64,000 nt of DNA. Origin: Cerasibacillus terrae. Its GTDB lineage: Bacteria; Bacillota; Bacilli; Bacillales; Amphibacillaceae. Positions 17,264-26,420 of the stretch are shown piece by piece (the stretch's first letter is position 1; every line of letters begins with the position of its first letter). The translations under genes were made by a program, and so were the position numbers. Under the pieces are notes generated by a model. That model ran no database searches and was not told the origin of the DNA. It saw only the letters and a program-made list of their open reading frames with translations. The stretch covers positions 1 to 64,000 of the forward strand of contig NZ_VDUW01000001.1 in assembly GCF_008039555.1 (NCBI RefSeq). Direction: 5' to 3'.

Positions 17264-17827
17264 ATGGAATATTGCAGACATAAAATTGCTGAGTCAAAAT
17301 ACTTTTTTGAAAAACTGGAATCCTTAGAAAAGGAAGGCCAACTTCTTGAATTTACTTATAATTTAAGTGCGTTTCTATCCGCAACAAGAAGTATTTCTTC
17401 ATATGTCCAAGATAAGGCAAAGAAGAAAAAGGAAGTACAAACGGTAATAGACGTGATTGAAAAAGACAAGATTATCCGTTTTTTGGTTAAACAAAGAAAT
17501 TATACTGTTCATAGAAAGCAGTTAAAGCTTTCTGCTAGTGCAAATGCTGATCTGTATTCATCTATTACGGTCAACCCTAAAGAGTCAATTGAAGTTGAGA
17601 CATATAATATTAACGATGAAGGAGACGAAATAGTGCAGTTAACCCAAGTGGAACCTGAATACTATAACGTATCTTACATTCAAAAAGATAGCTCACCAAC
17701 TATTTCTTATCAGTTTATTTTTGATGAGTGGAAGGGTTCCGAGGATATTTTATATCTTTGCGGTTACTATTTAAATTGGCTAGAACAATTTGTATCCGAA
17801 ATGAGAAATAAAGGATACATTAATTAA
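17264..17827 (+). CDS. HEPN-like protein
   Basis: 187 residues from ATG 17264, which follows AAAGGAGAATAACT. The N-terminal half is helical (MEYCRHKIAESKYFFEKLES and on) and contains KQRNYTVHRKQL at about 78-89, an R-x4-H motif as in HEPN nucleases. The second half is acidic and beta-rich (TVNPKESIEVETYN). I do not know the exact family. It is the first gene after flagellin copy 2, mirroring the HEPN gene just before that copy, so the flagellin cassette is sandwiched between two HEPN-type genes. Confidence 0.6.
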   Translation: MEYCRHKIAESKYFFEKLESLEKEGQLLEFTYNLSAFLSATRSISSYVQDKAKKKKEVQTVIDVIEKDKIIRFLVKQRNYTVHRKQLKLSASANADLYSSITVNPKESIEVETYNINDEGDEIVQLTQVEPEYYNVSYIQKDSSPTISYQFIFDEWKGSEDILYLCGYYLNWLEQFVSEMRNKGYIN

Positions 17828-17926
17828 GGAAGCATAATCTAGGAAATTAAACCCCGTACAAGGATAAAGTGGCTATTCTACATAATTAGCGCGTTTGTGG
17901 AATATGAGTTTAAAAAGAAGTGCTAG

Positions 17927-18113
17927 GATGGTTGATCTACTCTCGAATAACAGTTTGAAAGAGGAACAAAAGAAATTTCTTGAACAATTGCTCAGTTGTG
18001 TGTACAACAAGATTGTAACTTATTTGATTGAGAGACAGGCCAACAAGTTATTATCCCGTCTAAACCTTTTATTTTATCAAAATTGTAACTGTGTGTCCTC
18101 TCGATTTTCTTAA
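17927..18113 (+). CDS. small protein or gene fragment
   Basis: 62 codons from ATG 17927. The stretch SLKEEQKKFLEQLLS resembles the start of the coiled-coil paralogues at 5546 and 18134 (KKFLEQQ, KKFLEEQ), after which similarity is lost. No clear ribosome site. Probably a degenerate paralogue. Confidence 0.3.
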
Positions 18114-18133
18114 CACCAAAAGTAGATAGTAAA

Positions 18134-18373
18134 ATGGATAAAGATGACCAAACGCATAAAAAGTTTCTTGAGGAACAGATCCAATGGTGTAAGAAGCAAG
18201 ATCATATCCTCGTAGAAATAGGGACAAAGCTTTATGAAATGAAAAGAATAGCTGAATATTCTCTTGAATATGAGCTTACTTTGGCGGAAACTGATAGGTT
18301 AAATGACCAATTGCACGAATTGAAATGTAAAATTCAATCCCTTGAGAAACAATTACATCCTGTTGTCCATTAG
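18134..18373 (+). CDS. small coiled-coil protein, 79 aa
   Basis: Full-length member of the family seen truncated at 5546. It starts MDKDDQTHKKFLEEQIQWCK and ends in a heptad-like helix (LNDQLHELKCKIQSLEKQLH). There is no membrane segment. The ribosome site is weak. The family is unknown to me. Three relatives in this window all lie near flagellin copies. The IS110 element begins about 45 bases downstream. Confidence 0.5.
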   Translation: MDKDDQTHKKFLEEQIQWCKKQDHILVEIGTKLYEMKRIAEYSLEYELTLAETDRLNDQLHELKCKIQSLEKQLHPVVH

Positions 18374-18418
18374 AAGTGTGAAGCTGAACTCTAGGAAATG
18401 ATGTCCTAGAGCTGGATT

Positions 18419-19636
18419 TCATGCGCTTTCTTCTTCAACTTTTGGTTCAGGCTGCATATACGGCACTTTATCTTTCATAATTCGATATACAATATTCACC
18501 AATCTCCGCTCCACATACACCATTGCTTGCTTCTTTTTTCGTCCTTCTTTAATTTTCTTTTGGTAATACTCGTACATAATAGGATTTATATCTTTTCTAA
18601 TCTGAGTCAGAGAAAGGGAGTAGAATGCATTATTTAGTTCACGATTTCCGAGCTTATTGGCGTATTGTTTAGATGTTTCACCAGAGCTATGCTCAATTGG
18701 AGCAATACCAGCAATTTTTGCTAGTTTACTACTTTTTGAGAATCGGTTTATGTCACCTATATTGGCAATAAATGTTGCAGCAAGTACCGTATCAACGCCC
18801 GGTATGCTTTTTAAAGGATAACCTGTTTCATCGATAAGTATATCCATTTGTTTTTCTAACTTTTCTATTTCCTCTTCCAAGTCGTTTAATGTAGAAATAT
18901 AAGATTTGATTAGATTACTTCTTTCTTCTTGATATCCATTCTCCCAACATCCGTGTTCCTTAACAACTTGTAAAATTTCATCTGCTTTTTTTGCTGGAGT
19001 TGATTTGTTGAACTCCTTTAGGATTTTTAGAAGTTCAGCACTATTCATTTTCATTAGTGGTTCTGGATTAGGGAACTTTTTAAAGAATCCTTGTACTGTT
19101 TTGCCGTCTAAATTTTTAAAAAATGACTTATAATTGGGATAGTTATGCACCAATAAGTTATGCAAACTTACTTTTATATTTGCCATCATTTGCATATAAT
19201 TATTTCTACTACTAAGAGTTTGTTTAATTGTCCAAAAGATATCTTTAGGATTAGCGTATGGTAATTTATCGAATTCAGTTATTAAATTTTTGGCAATGGC
19301 AAGAGCATCCAATTCATCTGTTTTATTACGATTTGTTCCGGCCTTTCTTTTCTTTTTTGTATAAGATGAATTCACTTCTTTAACAATGAAATCTTTTTGA
19401 ATTAAGAATTTGGCAAAAGAACGTCCGTAAAAGTTTACATCTTCCAATCCAAAAATTACATCTTGTCCCTTCGTGTATTTCTTTAATTTGTTAATAAATT
19501 CAGGGAACTTTGCGGGTGTGTTCCCAATTTTGAAGGTTGCAATTTTGTCGAAAACACAATTGCATAGAACAGCAACATGCTTATTTTTATGAAGGTCAAC
19601 ACCTACGTATAAATATTTCATTTTGTTAATTTTCAA
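18419..19636 (-). CDS. IS110-family transposase (DEDD recombinase)
   Basis: 405 residues. The N-terminal RuvC-like domain has YVGVDLHKNKH (catalytic D about 14), GLEDVNFYG (E about 66) and NKTDELDALAIAK (two D, about 105). The C-terminal Transposase_20 domain has SIPGVDTVLAATFIANIGDI and GIAPIEHSSGETSKQ with its serine. All key residues are present, so it may be active. The TTG start at 19636 has AAGGAG ten bases upstream, and ATG five codons later is the alternative. IS110 elements insert with a bridge RNA and leave no long terminal inverted repeats, so exact ends cannot be set by eye. Confidence 0.93.
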   Translation of the reverse strand: MKINKMKYLYVGVDLHKNKHVAVLCNCVFDKIATFKIGNTPAKFPEFINKLKKYTKGQDVIFGLEDVNFYGRSFAKFLIQKDFIVKEVNSSYTKKKRKAGTNRNKTDELDALAIAKNLITEFDKLPYANPKDIFWTIKQTLSSRNNYMQMMANIKVSLHNLLVHNYPNYKSFFKNLDGKTVQGFFKKFPNPEPLMKMNSAELLKILKEFNKSTPAKKADEILQVVKEHGCWENGYQEERSNLIKSYISTLNDLEEEIEKLEKQMDILIDETGYPLKSIPGVDTVLAATFIANIGDINRFSKSSKLAKIAGIAPIEHSSGETSKQYANKLGNRELNNAFYSLSLTQIRKDINPIMYEYYQKKIKEGRKKKQAMVYVERRLVNIVYRIMKDKVPYMQPEPKVEEESA

Positions 19637-19770
19637 AGTTAATTATCTCCTTCTAAATATAGGGTGAAAATTGCAACAGCGTCAGTTATAGCGTTAGAAC
19701 GATGGAGCAGTCCTCGCAGTGATACGTTAGTTTAACAATCTTTTACCCTGTATATCTAATTAAAATAAAT
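19637..19770 (-). ncRNA. candidate IS110 left end / bridge RNA region
   Basis: The non-coding stretch upstream of the transposase, where IS110-group elements encode the bridge RNA. On the minus strand TATACAGGGTAAAAG can pair with TTTTCACCCTATA, closing a structured interior containing ACTGCGAGGACTGCTCCATC and AACGCTATAACTGACGCTG. The position and fold fit. The loop guides cannot be assigned without the empty site. Confidence 0.5.
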
Positions 19771-19800
19771 ACTTAAATAGAAAAACAAATAACCCTTATT

Positions 19801-20121
19801 CTACATTCCTTTAAATCGAATCTTAAATGCTTCCATAACTAACTGTTTATTGTTGATATCCAAATAATCAATATCATTTAGGTCTACCTTAGCCTCGCTA
19901 TTAAACAAATGAATAGCAAGTTTCAGCATAAACTGTTCACTTCTTGACCACGGTTTTGATTTTTTTAATAACTCCTTCACAAGAATTAGTCCATTGTCTA
20001 AATCGAAATAATAATTCGTTAAATAGTTTTGCAGTTTGCTATGATTTTTAAATAGATATATTATAGAAGCCCATTCAGGACCCGCATTCTTCATTAATTC
20101 CACTTCATCCAATGTTTTCAT
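19801..20121 (-). CDS. hypothetical protein, partner of XRE regulator
   Basis: 106 residues, mostly helical, no membrane segment, family not recognised (MKTLDEVELMKNAGPEWASI at the N-terminus). ATG 20121 follows AAGGAGTTGG. It starts 21 bases after the XRE gene at 20143 ends, so the two form an operon. A two-gene unit of an XRE repressor plus a small protein fits a phage-type regulator or a toxin-antitoxin pair, but nothing in the sequence decides. Confidence 0.6.
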   Translation of the reverse strand: MKTLDEVELMKNAGPEWASIIYLFKNHSKLQNYLTNYYFDLDNGLILVKELLKKSKPWSRSEQFMLKLAIHLFNSEAKVDLNDIDYLDINNKQLVMEAFKIRFKGM

Positions 20122-20142
20122 CTCTCACTTCCAACTCCTTCA

Positions 20143-20352
20143 TTATTTAATGATGAACAAATCCTTAAATTCTATCTCAAGCCCATTGCTTATTTTCCTT
20201 GCAACACCCGGTGATGCATGTTTTTTCATATTAATAATCTGATTCAAATAAGCTTCACTTGTGTCTATTTCTCTTGCAAACTTTCGTTGGGAATAGCCCT
20301 TTTCTATTAGGACTTTTCTAAATTCAATAGAATCCTTTAATAACACTTTCAC
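20143..20352 (-). CDS. XRE-family DNA-binding protein
   Basis: 69 residues forming a complete Cro/C1-type helix-turn-helix (EKGYSQRKFAREIDTSEAYL, NQIINMKKHASPGVARKISN). About half its residues match the paralogue at 20490, so this is a recent duplication. It is a transcriptional regulator, probably of this accessory module, and is co-transcribed with the downstream gene. Confidence 0.8.
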   Translation of the reverse strand: MKVLLKDSIEFRKVLIEKGYSQRKFAREIDTSEAYLNQIINMKKHASPGVARKISNGLEIEFKDLFIIK

Positions 20353-20489
20353 CTATATCACCTTCCTTCCAAAAAGTGCTTGCTTTGTTTTAACGCTTGA
20401 TTATATTTTATTACCGATTGTTTTCACCCACAAAGGAGAGTTTGAGAGGCTAAAATTAAAACTCCCATTTGACAAATCCCTCAGATGTG

Positions 20490-20702
20490 TTAATTGCTAA
20501 CATCAAATACGTCATTAAAGTCTAGCTCTAGTACCGAAGCAATCTTCATCGCAACTGCTGGGCTAGGATGCTTCTTGTAATTGATTATTTGATTAACGTA
20601 GTTCTCACTCATTCCAATATTTTTAGAAAAGGCTCGCTGCGTATAGCCTTTTTCAATTAAAATCATTTGGAATCTTTTCTTGTTTTTTAATTTTATTTTC
20701 AT
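20490..20702 (-). CDS. XRE-family DNA-binding protein, paralogue
   Basis: 70 residues from ATG 20702, chosen because AAGGAGG lies 11 bases upstream. A longer frame to 20759 would start without a site. The helix-turn-helix (EKGYTQRAFSKNIGMSENYV, NQIINYKKHPSPAVAMKIAS) parallels the gene at 20143. A hairpin with a T-run (about 20722-20800) lies upstream and may be a terminator or operator. Confidence 0.78.
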   Translation of the reverse strand: MKIKLKNKKRFQMILIEKGYTQRAFSKNIGMSENYVNQIINYKKHPSPAVAMKIASVLELDFNDVFDVSN

Positions 20703-21287
20703 TAAAGGGTACACCTCCTTAAAAAGAAAAAGGGATAACCGCCAATAGATTCGTAGCATATGAACTACGATTCTTGAAATGGGGTTCTCCCTTTTTACAT
20801 ATTATATTTTGTTTTTGTTTATCTTTTGTATAAATACTATAACAGGGTTTTATTCAGATTTTAATAGTTTGGTACATAATTTTATATAAACCTTTTTAGC
20901 TGTCTATCAAAATACTATTCTCATTATATCCTCTAACATTCAATATTCTAATACATAAAACATTTTTTATTTTTTCGAGAGTTATCTATTGCCAAGTCCA
21001 TGCTTTTATATTAATATAGCATTAACTTAATAAACACGGAAAAAGGGAAATCCCCAATGTTGAATCTATATCAGTTGATGTAGATTTATTCATTGGGGAT
21101 TTTTTGTCGTTTGTTAAGAATATTGGATTGATAGTGGTGATGCGGATGTAATTTTAAAAACAGTTAGGGGCATTAGGGTACGAAGCTGGAACAACCCACC
21201 CCTGACCCAAAGCCCCGTAAATAAAGGGATGTAGATACGCTAGGGGAACTAAGGTACAAAAATACAACAGTTACGAGGAGAATCAAA
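20703..21287. other. intergenic region with regulatory hairpin
   Basis: An AT-rich region between the XRE gene and the divergent DUF3987 gene. AAATCCCCAATG (about 21048) pairs with CATTGGGGATTTTTT (about 21091), inside which AATCTA pairs with TAGATT. The run of T makes it a terminator or attenuator. Between 21150 and 21265 a GC-richer patch contains repeated GGGGCATTAGGGTAC and GGGGAACTAAGGTAC words, possibly protein-binding sites for replication. Confidence 0.5.
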
Positions 21288-23147
21288 ATGAACGATAAAA
21301 ACCAAACAACATCTTCGCTCAATATGAGTGCGAACCAACAAAAAAGAAAATGGAGAAAAACAAATGGCGGCGCAGGAGAAGAGCTTGCAAATGAAGTTAT
21401 TGGAACATTAAATAAAGATTCCGATGATCTAGCTTATGAACAAGCTGAATGGGAAGCACCGGTTACCTTTGATAAATATCCTACTCCACCATTTCCAGTA
21501 AATGTTTTTAATGAACCGATAAGAAGTATGGTAAAACACGTTGCTGAATCTATCCAAACACCGATTGACCTACCAGCTGTAGTCGGATTGGGGATTCTAT
21601 CAACTTGTATTCAAAAGAAGTTCGAAGCAAGACCGAAATTAGGTTGGCATGAACCATTGAATCTATATAATGTTTCTTTATTGGATCCATCAACTCGTAA
21701 ATCGGCCGGTTTTTCAATCATGGAAGAACCGATTGGTCAATATGAAAAAGAACGAAGGGAAGAAATGGAGTTAGTTGTTCAGAATCGCCAAGCAGAGCGC
21801 ACAGCTTTAGAAAAACGAAAAGAAGCACTGCAACGCGAGTATGCCAAAGATCAAAACCCAGAGTATTTAGAGGAAATGAAAGAAGCCAATAAACGATTAC
21901 AGGAAATTCCACCATTATATTTGCCAACTATAAAGATTGACGATGCTACTCCAGAGGCTATAGTTTCCGGAATGAATCAAAACGGAGATAAGATTTCTCT
22001 TTTAACATCTGAAGGTGATTTTTTTGGGCGATTCAAAAATAAGAATGTGGATCAAATAAGGTACGATGTGTATCTAAAACCATATAGCGGGGATTATATG
22101 CGGTCTGATCGAATCACTAGGGATACAGAAATAGTCGAAAAACCTACAATGACGATTTGTGTCACAGCGCAACCAAGTGTCATAAAAGAACTACCTAGTT
22201 CTGTACATGAACGTGGATTAATGGCAAGGTTTATTTTTTCAATCCCTAATGACAATTTAGGACATCGAGATTCTAGGGCGCCTGAAATTCCAGTAGATAT
22301 CACTGACTCCTATCATTCTTTCATTCGAAAACTATTGGCTTGGGAGACAGAAGAAGCTATTTCATTAAAACTGTCCGAAGATGCTCTAGATCTTTTATAC
22401 GACACAATGGATGAGGTAGAAGCCGAATTCCGAGAAAATGGTGCATTTCATGATGATTTAAAAGCATGGGCTGGAAAATTAATTGGTAACTTATTACGAA
22501 TTGCAGGATTGCTCCATGTATCCTACCAAGCAACAAAAGCTGAGAACATCACAGATGTAGATACAACGATTAGTAAGGAAACATTAGCTTCGGCTTTTCA
22601 ACTAAAAGAGTATATGATTTCCCACGCCGAAAAAGCATTCGGTGTTATGAAAAAAAATCAAGATTATGATGATGCTGAATATCTATTAGAAAAGATTCTT
22701 AATCAAAATAGTCCTATTGTCGAAAAACAAACGATTCATCAAAATACAAAGAAAAAAATCAAAGGAAAAGAACGAATGCAGCAGGCTTATGACATCCTCG
22801 AATACCACTCGTATATCCAGCAAACGTACGGTGGTAAATCAGGGAAAAAAGGCTTAATCTGGGTAAATCCAAGCGCACTAAAAAATACGAAAGGCAAAAA
22901 AGAGTACCATAATTACCCTAATAAGGCTAAAGCCCTTGAAAACACTGTAACAGGAGAAGGGGAAAAAGAAACCCTAGTGTCCCCTAACAACCCTAATAAC
23001 ACTGTCGAAGTTGATGTGATTGAACAAAAAGAAGAGAGACAGGGGTCTCCTACAACCTCTGACTCCCATAAAAATCCTGAAAAAAATAATCTAATCAACG
23101 ACTATTATACAACATCTAATGATGGATATAAAGTTGAGAAAATATAA
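21288..23147 (+). CDS. DUF3987 (YfjI-like) protein, plasmid/phage replication type
   Basis: 619 residues from ATG 21288, seven bases after GAGGAG. After a low-complexity N-terminus the DUF3987 domain begins about residue 60 (FDKYPTPPFPVNVFNEPIRS, LPAVVGLGILSTCIQKKFEA). A DPSTRKSAGFSI segment (about 136-147) stands where the family has its Walker-A-like loop, followed by a coiled coil (about 155-205) and LLTSEGDFFGRFKN. The C-terminal about 120 residues are variable. Such proteins are found in phages and integrative elements beside primase/helicase genes. The role is probably ATPase-related in replication. It heads a cluster with the genes at 23148, 23658 and 24502. Confidence 0.8.
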   Translation: MNDKNQTTSSLNMSANQQKRKWRKTNGGAGEELANEVIGTLNKDSDDLAYEQAEWEAPVTFDKYPTPPFPVNVFNEPIRSMVKHVAESIQTPIDLPAVVGLGILSTCIQKKFEARPKLGWHEPLNLYNVSLLDPSTRKSAGFSIMEEPIGQYEKERREEMELVVQNRQAERTALEKRKEALQREYAKDQNPEYLEEMKEANKRLQEIPPLYLPTIKIDDATPEAIVSGMNQNGDKISLLTSEGDFFGRFKNKNVDQIRYDVYLKPYSGDYMRSDRITRDTEIVEKPTMTICVTAQPSVIKELPSSVHERGLMARFIFSIPNDNLGHRDSRAPEIPVDITDSYHSFIRKLLAWETEEAISLKLSEDALDLLYDTMDEVEAEFRENGAFHDDLKAWAGKLIGNLLRIAGLLHVSYQATKAENITDVDTTISKETLASAFQLKEYMISHAEKAFGVMKKNQDYDDAEYLLEKILNQNSPIVEKQTIHQNTKKKIKGKERMQQAYDILEYHSYIQQTYGGKSGKKGLIWVNPSALKNTKGKKEYHNYPNKAKALENTVTGEGEKETLVSPNNPNNTVEVDVIEQKEERQGSPTTSDSHKNPEKNNLINDYYTTSNDGYKVEKI

Positions 23148-23582
23148 GTGGATTTAACGAGATTTCTGCATCAATTAGACAACCATCGTATCGATATTTG
23201 GGTTAGTGGAGACGATTTACTCGTTGGTATGGAAGAAAGCATTGCCCTTCCTGACAGCACTCGTAATTATATTCATACCAATAGACAACAAATCAAAAGA
23301 CGATTGTTGAATAATACGTTTGCTCAAGAACGTAACTGGAATGTTGCAAATTTCGGTGAAGTTTATTGGTATCAGTATAGTTCAAGCGGATATGTGTTTA
23401 TTGAAAGAAACAATGATAAAACAGTTGATGTATATCGCTGCCGATTCGATAAGTATCAAAAAGCAACAAATATAAAAGGACTACACGAAAATATACCATT
23501 TGCTAAAGCCTATCAAAAGGCAAAGTCCTTTTTAAAATGGTTTTATTCTAAGAACCCTCACTTAAAAAAAGGTAAATATTAA
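23148..23582 (+). CDS. TubC-N-like domain protein
   Basis: 144 residues from GTG 23148, which follows the stop of the DUF3987 gene directly, so the genes are coupled. The N-terminus (LHQLDNHRIDIWVSGDDLLV and INTNRQQIKRRLL-type end) resembles the TubC N-terminal docking fold that often accompanies primase-like genes of mobile elements. The remainder is unrecognised and aromatic-rich (WNVANFGEVYWYQYSSSGYV). Likely a helper of the replication module. Confidence 0.55.
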   Translation: MDLTRFLHQLDNHRIDIWVSGDDLLVGMEESIALPDSTRNYIHTNRQQIKRRLLNNTFAQERNWNVANFGEVYWYQYSSSGYVFIERNNDKTVDVYRCRFDKYQKATNIKGLHENIPFAKAYQKAKSFLKWFYSKNPHLKKGKY

Positions 23583-23657
23583 AGTTTATTTGTTGTTAGG
23601 AGGATTCGTCCTCCTAACCAATAAAAAATAATTACAACCATATTAGGAGGCATATAA

Positions 23658-24152
23658 ATGTTCCAATTAAATAATTTAAACAAATGTCAATATTGCAATG
23701 CATGTTCCTCTCAAAACCAAAACAACATTATGATTGAAGAGCATTACTATCGCAAAATTCTCAAGCTAACCAAACAGGATTTTCTAGACGGTGGCGGCAT
23801 TCATATCCATGCCAATTTTAAAGAATATGATCAATTACTTTTTAACTATATTATGGACAACCTTCATCAATTTCACGGTCAGGATGAATATGATTTTTCT
23901 GAAGTACTGGAACAAAATATTTTCTATTGGGATGTAACCAATGATCCTGTCATCCCTTATCTCGTTGGGCTTACACCTAAAACATTTAAACCTTATCTTG
24001 ATAGTCTGCATGGCCCAATTCATTCTGTCTTCATCGAATTAAAATGTGATTATTATTATCATTCCGAAGAAATCGTTTGGGGATTGATGATGCTAGAAAT
24101 AATTCCTGAAGAAACAATCTGGAAGAACCAGTTAAGCCACTTACAACTCTAA
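23658..24152 (+). CDS. hypothetical protein
   Basis: 164 residues from ATG 23658 with AGGAGG upstream. It begins with a CQYCNAC cysteine cluster (about 11-17) and has an acidic, aromatic-rich body without membrane segments (NIFYWDVTNDPVIPYLVGLT). No family recognised. It lies in line with the DUF3987 cluster and is probably part of the same element. Confidence 0.6.
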   Translation: MFQLNNLNKCQYCNACSSQNQNNIMIEEHYYRKILKLTKQDFLDGGGIHIHANFKEYDQLLFNYIMDNLHQFHGQDEYDFSEVLEQNIFYWDVTNDPVIPYLVGLTPKTFKPYLDSLHGPIHSVFIELKCDYYYHSEEIVWGLMMLEIIPEETIWKNQLSHLQL

Positions 24153-24501
24153 ACAACAAATGATACACGAAAATTAAGATAGTATATTAATCAATATGTT
24201 AAGAGGGAACGTTATTATTAAAAACGCTTCCTCTTTATATTTGTAATGCTAGAAATATCAAAATTTGAAAGTACACTATTAATAGAACACTTCCCTTTCA
24301 CTTCCAACTACTCAGGTAATAAGGTTTCTAAGTAAAATTTAGGCCTTCAAACCTTATTATTCAGGAAAAGTGCATTATTTACAGGAACAATCTCTATGTA
24401 ATCCACTTTTTATATAGCCGACAATAATAGTGAAAAATGAAATTCCGAAAGTGTTCTAATAAGCAAAAAATATTCACCCCAATAGGAAAGGAGAAAATCA
24501 A
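24153..24501. other. gene-free stretch
   Basis: AACGTTATTATTAAAAACGCTTCCTC (about 24208-24234) forms a small hairpin with a T-run and could end the preceding cluster. CACTTCCAACTACTC and CCTTATTATTCAGG words occur, but no gene is visible. Confidence 0.35.
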
Positions 24502-25500
24502 GTGCTAGATAAAATCATCTTAAAGAAAAACGCACGGCAACGACTGGAACTCACTAAAGTAGATTTAGATTTATTGGTATTTTTAGAGCAGCAACGTTTG
24601 CTAACCCTGCAACAATTTTATCAAGTTGCTAAACATCTATTTGAATTAAAAATCACAGAATACAGTTTTAAGAATCGTGTCCGGAAATTCGAGGAATACC
24701 ACTTGATTCGTGGACAACAATTCAGTGAAGGGTTCGACGGAGAGCGATTTAAATTTTTGTGCATTGGAAGCAAGGCCATTGATTTATTAATTGAAAACGA
24801 ACTTCTAGACCAATTATACAGCAAATCCAAAATCTATAAATTTAATCAAAAGAAGAATTTAATGCACTATTTAGCAACACAACAAGCGGTGATCAATATA
24901 TTAATCACCTTCAACGCTAAAGCAATAAAAGATGCAGATACTCGTGAAACGAAATACCCAGTTCTATACAATAAAACGTTATTCTCCCGTTCTCCAGCAT
25001 TGTATCCATATACGGAATGGGTAAGGAAATACAAAAACTTACATCGACAAAATAGTGGAGCGTATCATGCGAAAATAGCAAGACATATGACAGGAAATAA
25101 ATCTAATGCAGAAATATATGGGACGACAATAACTATTGTAAAACCAGATTGGATTATCGAATTAAAAGGAAAAAAGGAACAAAAAGATGCAATTATAAAT
25201 ATCGAGCTAGATACCGGAACGGAGCCTATTGAAACTTTAATAGAAAAGGTATTTAAATATGCAATTCTAGCAGGGAAAAATCCGGAGAAACTTCACATTA
25301 TGGATGTTGTAATTGCAGATAAAAGCATCTCAAACCGTTCTACATTTAGCGATGGGATCGGGAGGACAAAAAATATAGTAAAACAATTTAAGGACGATTC
25401 AGCAGTTATAAGAAGGATAAAAGAATCCGGATTAAAAATTATCGTTCGACCTTTAAGGCTTAACGTTAAGAAGGTATATGAAGCACTACGTAAATACTAA
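24502..25500 (+). CDS. replication-relaxation family protein
   Basis: 332 residues from GTG 24502, nine bases after AAAGGAGA. The N-terminal winged-helix part (LTKVDLDLLVFLEQQRLLTL, QQFYQVAKHLF, NRVRKFEEYHLI) and the later nuclease-like core (PDWIIELKG, AIINIELDTGTEPIETLIEK) fit the replication-relaxation family of plasmids and conjugative elements, which act with relaxases or replication initiators. Together with DUF3987 and the palindromic repeats downstream it suggests a former plasmid or integrative element. No relaxase or ATPase for transfer is present nearby. Confidence 0.75.
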   Translation: MLDKIILKKNARQRLELTKVDLDLLVFLEQQRLLTLQQFYQVAKHLFELKITEYSFKNRVRKFEEYHLIRGQQFSEGFDGERFKFLCIGSKAIDLLIENELLDQLYSKSKIYKFNQKKNLMHYLATQQAVINILITFNAKAIKDADTRETKYPVLYNKTLFSRSPALYPYTEWVRKYKNLHRQNSGAYHAKIARHMTGNKSNAEIYGTTITIVKPDWIIELKGKKEQKDAIINIELDTGTEPIETLIEKVFKYAILAGKNPEKLHIMDVVIADKSISNRSTFSDGIGRTKNIVKQFKDDSAVIRRIKESGLKIIVRPLRLNVKKVYEALRKY

Positions 25501-25582
25501 TCAATAAAGTTCACAGCAGTCATTCGTTTTGAATGGCTTGCATACATACTAGGTTTCATTGAAATTCGAATCAGTATCCTTG

Positions 25583-25772
25583 ATTGGTAACCAATACCAG
25601 TCACCACGGTAAAACATTGTCATATCAATACTTGCCTCACCTAAACCCTCATTTCCTTTCTTCTCTTTTTTACTATTCGTTCCGATTATTGGTAACCATT
25701 ACGCGAAGTAATGCACTTATACGATAATTATCTAATCTCGAAACAGCCATTATCATATGATTGGTAACCAAT
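25583..25772. repeat. three ATTGGTAACCAAT palindromes, iteron/operator-like
   Basis: ATTGGTAACCAAT at 25583-25595, ATTGGTAACCATT at 25688-25700 and ATTGGTAACCAAT at 25760-25772. The first to second centre distance is 105 bases (ten helical turns) and the second to third is 72. Half sites occur at about 25868 (CGTTACCAT) and 28183 (TGGTTACCAT). The whole 25501-26128 stretch has no gene. It lies downstream of the replication-relaxation gene and may be an origin or a regulator target. Confidence 0.6.
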
Positions 25773-26128
25773 AATAGATACCATGACAAACATTGGCATG
25801 ACCTGTATTTTGTTGATTTTTTTATTCTTCTATCTATCCCGTTTTCTAATATTAGTTACTATTAATCGTTACCATATATTACAAGGATGCTAAAAAATTT
25901 AACATAATAACAGGGCTGCTGGATGTTTAGGACATTTCTTCCTAGACATCAATCGTTTAGATCATGCATCACCATAATACATGATGTTCAATACAGCCAA
26001 TAGATTGATTGTAGGATTTCTTTTGCTATGCAGACGCTAAAACTAAACATTATCAGTTGCCATTATTAGAAACGAAAAAGATGACTCCCATTAGAAACCA
26101 ACAGGAGCCATCTTTTTGTCATTTCTTC

Positions 26129-26395
26129 TTATTGCTGCCACTTTGAAATAATCGCCATACCTCCAACTATTTCTGCAAGTAGTATTCGATTGTTTTCATC
26201 ATATTTCAGCTCTCCATCTGCTTTAAAAATGAAAAAATCCTCTTCCTTCATTTCTTCATTAGTGATATCGAAGTCGTCATACCGGACTTTAAAAATCGCC
26301 TTAGCCTCAGCTAGAGACATTGCATCAATCACTGCAAATTGTTCATCCTTCTCCTTCGTTCTTCTTACAACAAAATACTGTTGCATTTGATTCAT
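26129..26395 (-). CDS. hypothetical protein, paralogue 1
   Basis: 88 residues, ATG 26395 with GGAGGG upstream. A compact alpha/beta pattern: YFVVRRTKEKDEQFAVIDAM, SLAEAKAIFKVRYDD, then FIFKADGELKYDENNRILLA. It aligns throughout with the protein at 26515, so the two arose by tandem duplication together with the leader hairpin in front of each. Function unknown. Confidence 0.65.
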   Translation of the reverse strand: MNQMQQYFVVRRTKEKDEQFAVIDAMSLAEAKAIFKVRYDDFDITNEEMKEEDFFIFKADGELKYDENNRILLAEIVGGMAIISKWQQ

Positions 26396-26420
26396 TCAGA
26401 TTCCCTCCATACTAATTTTA

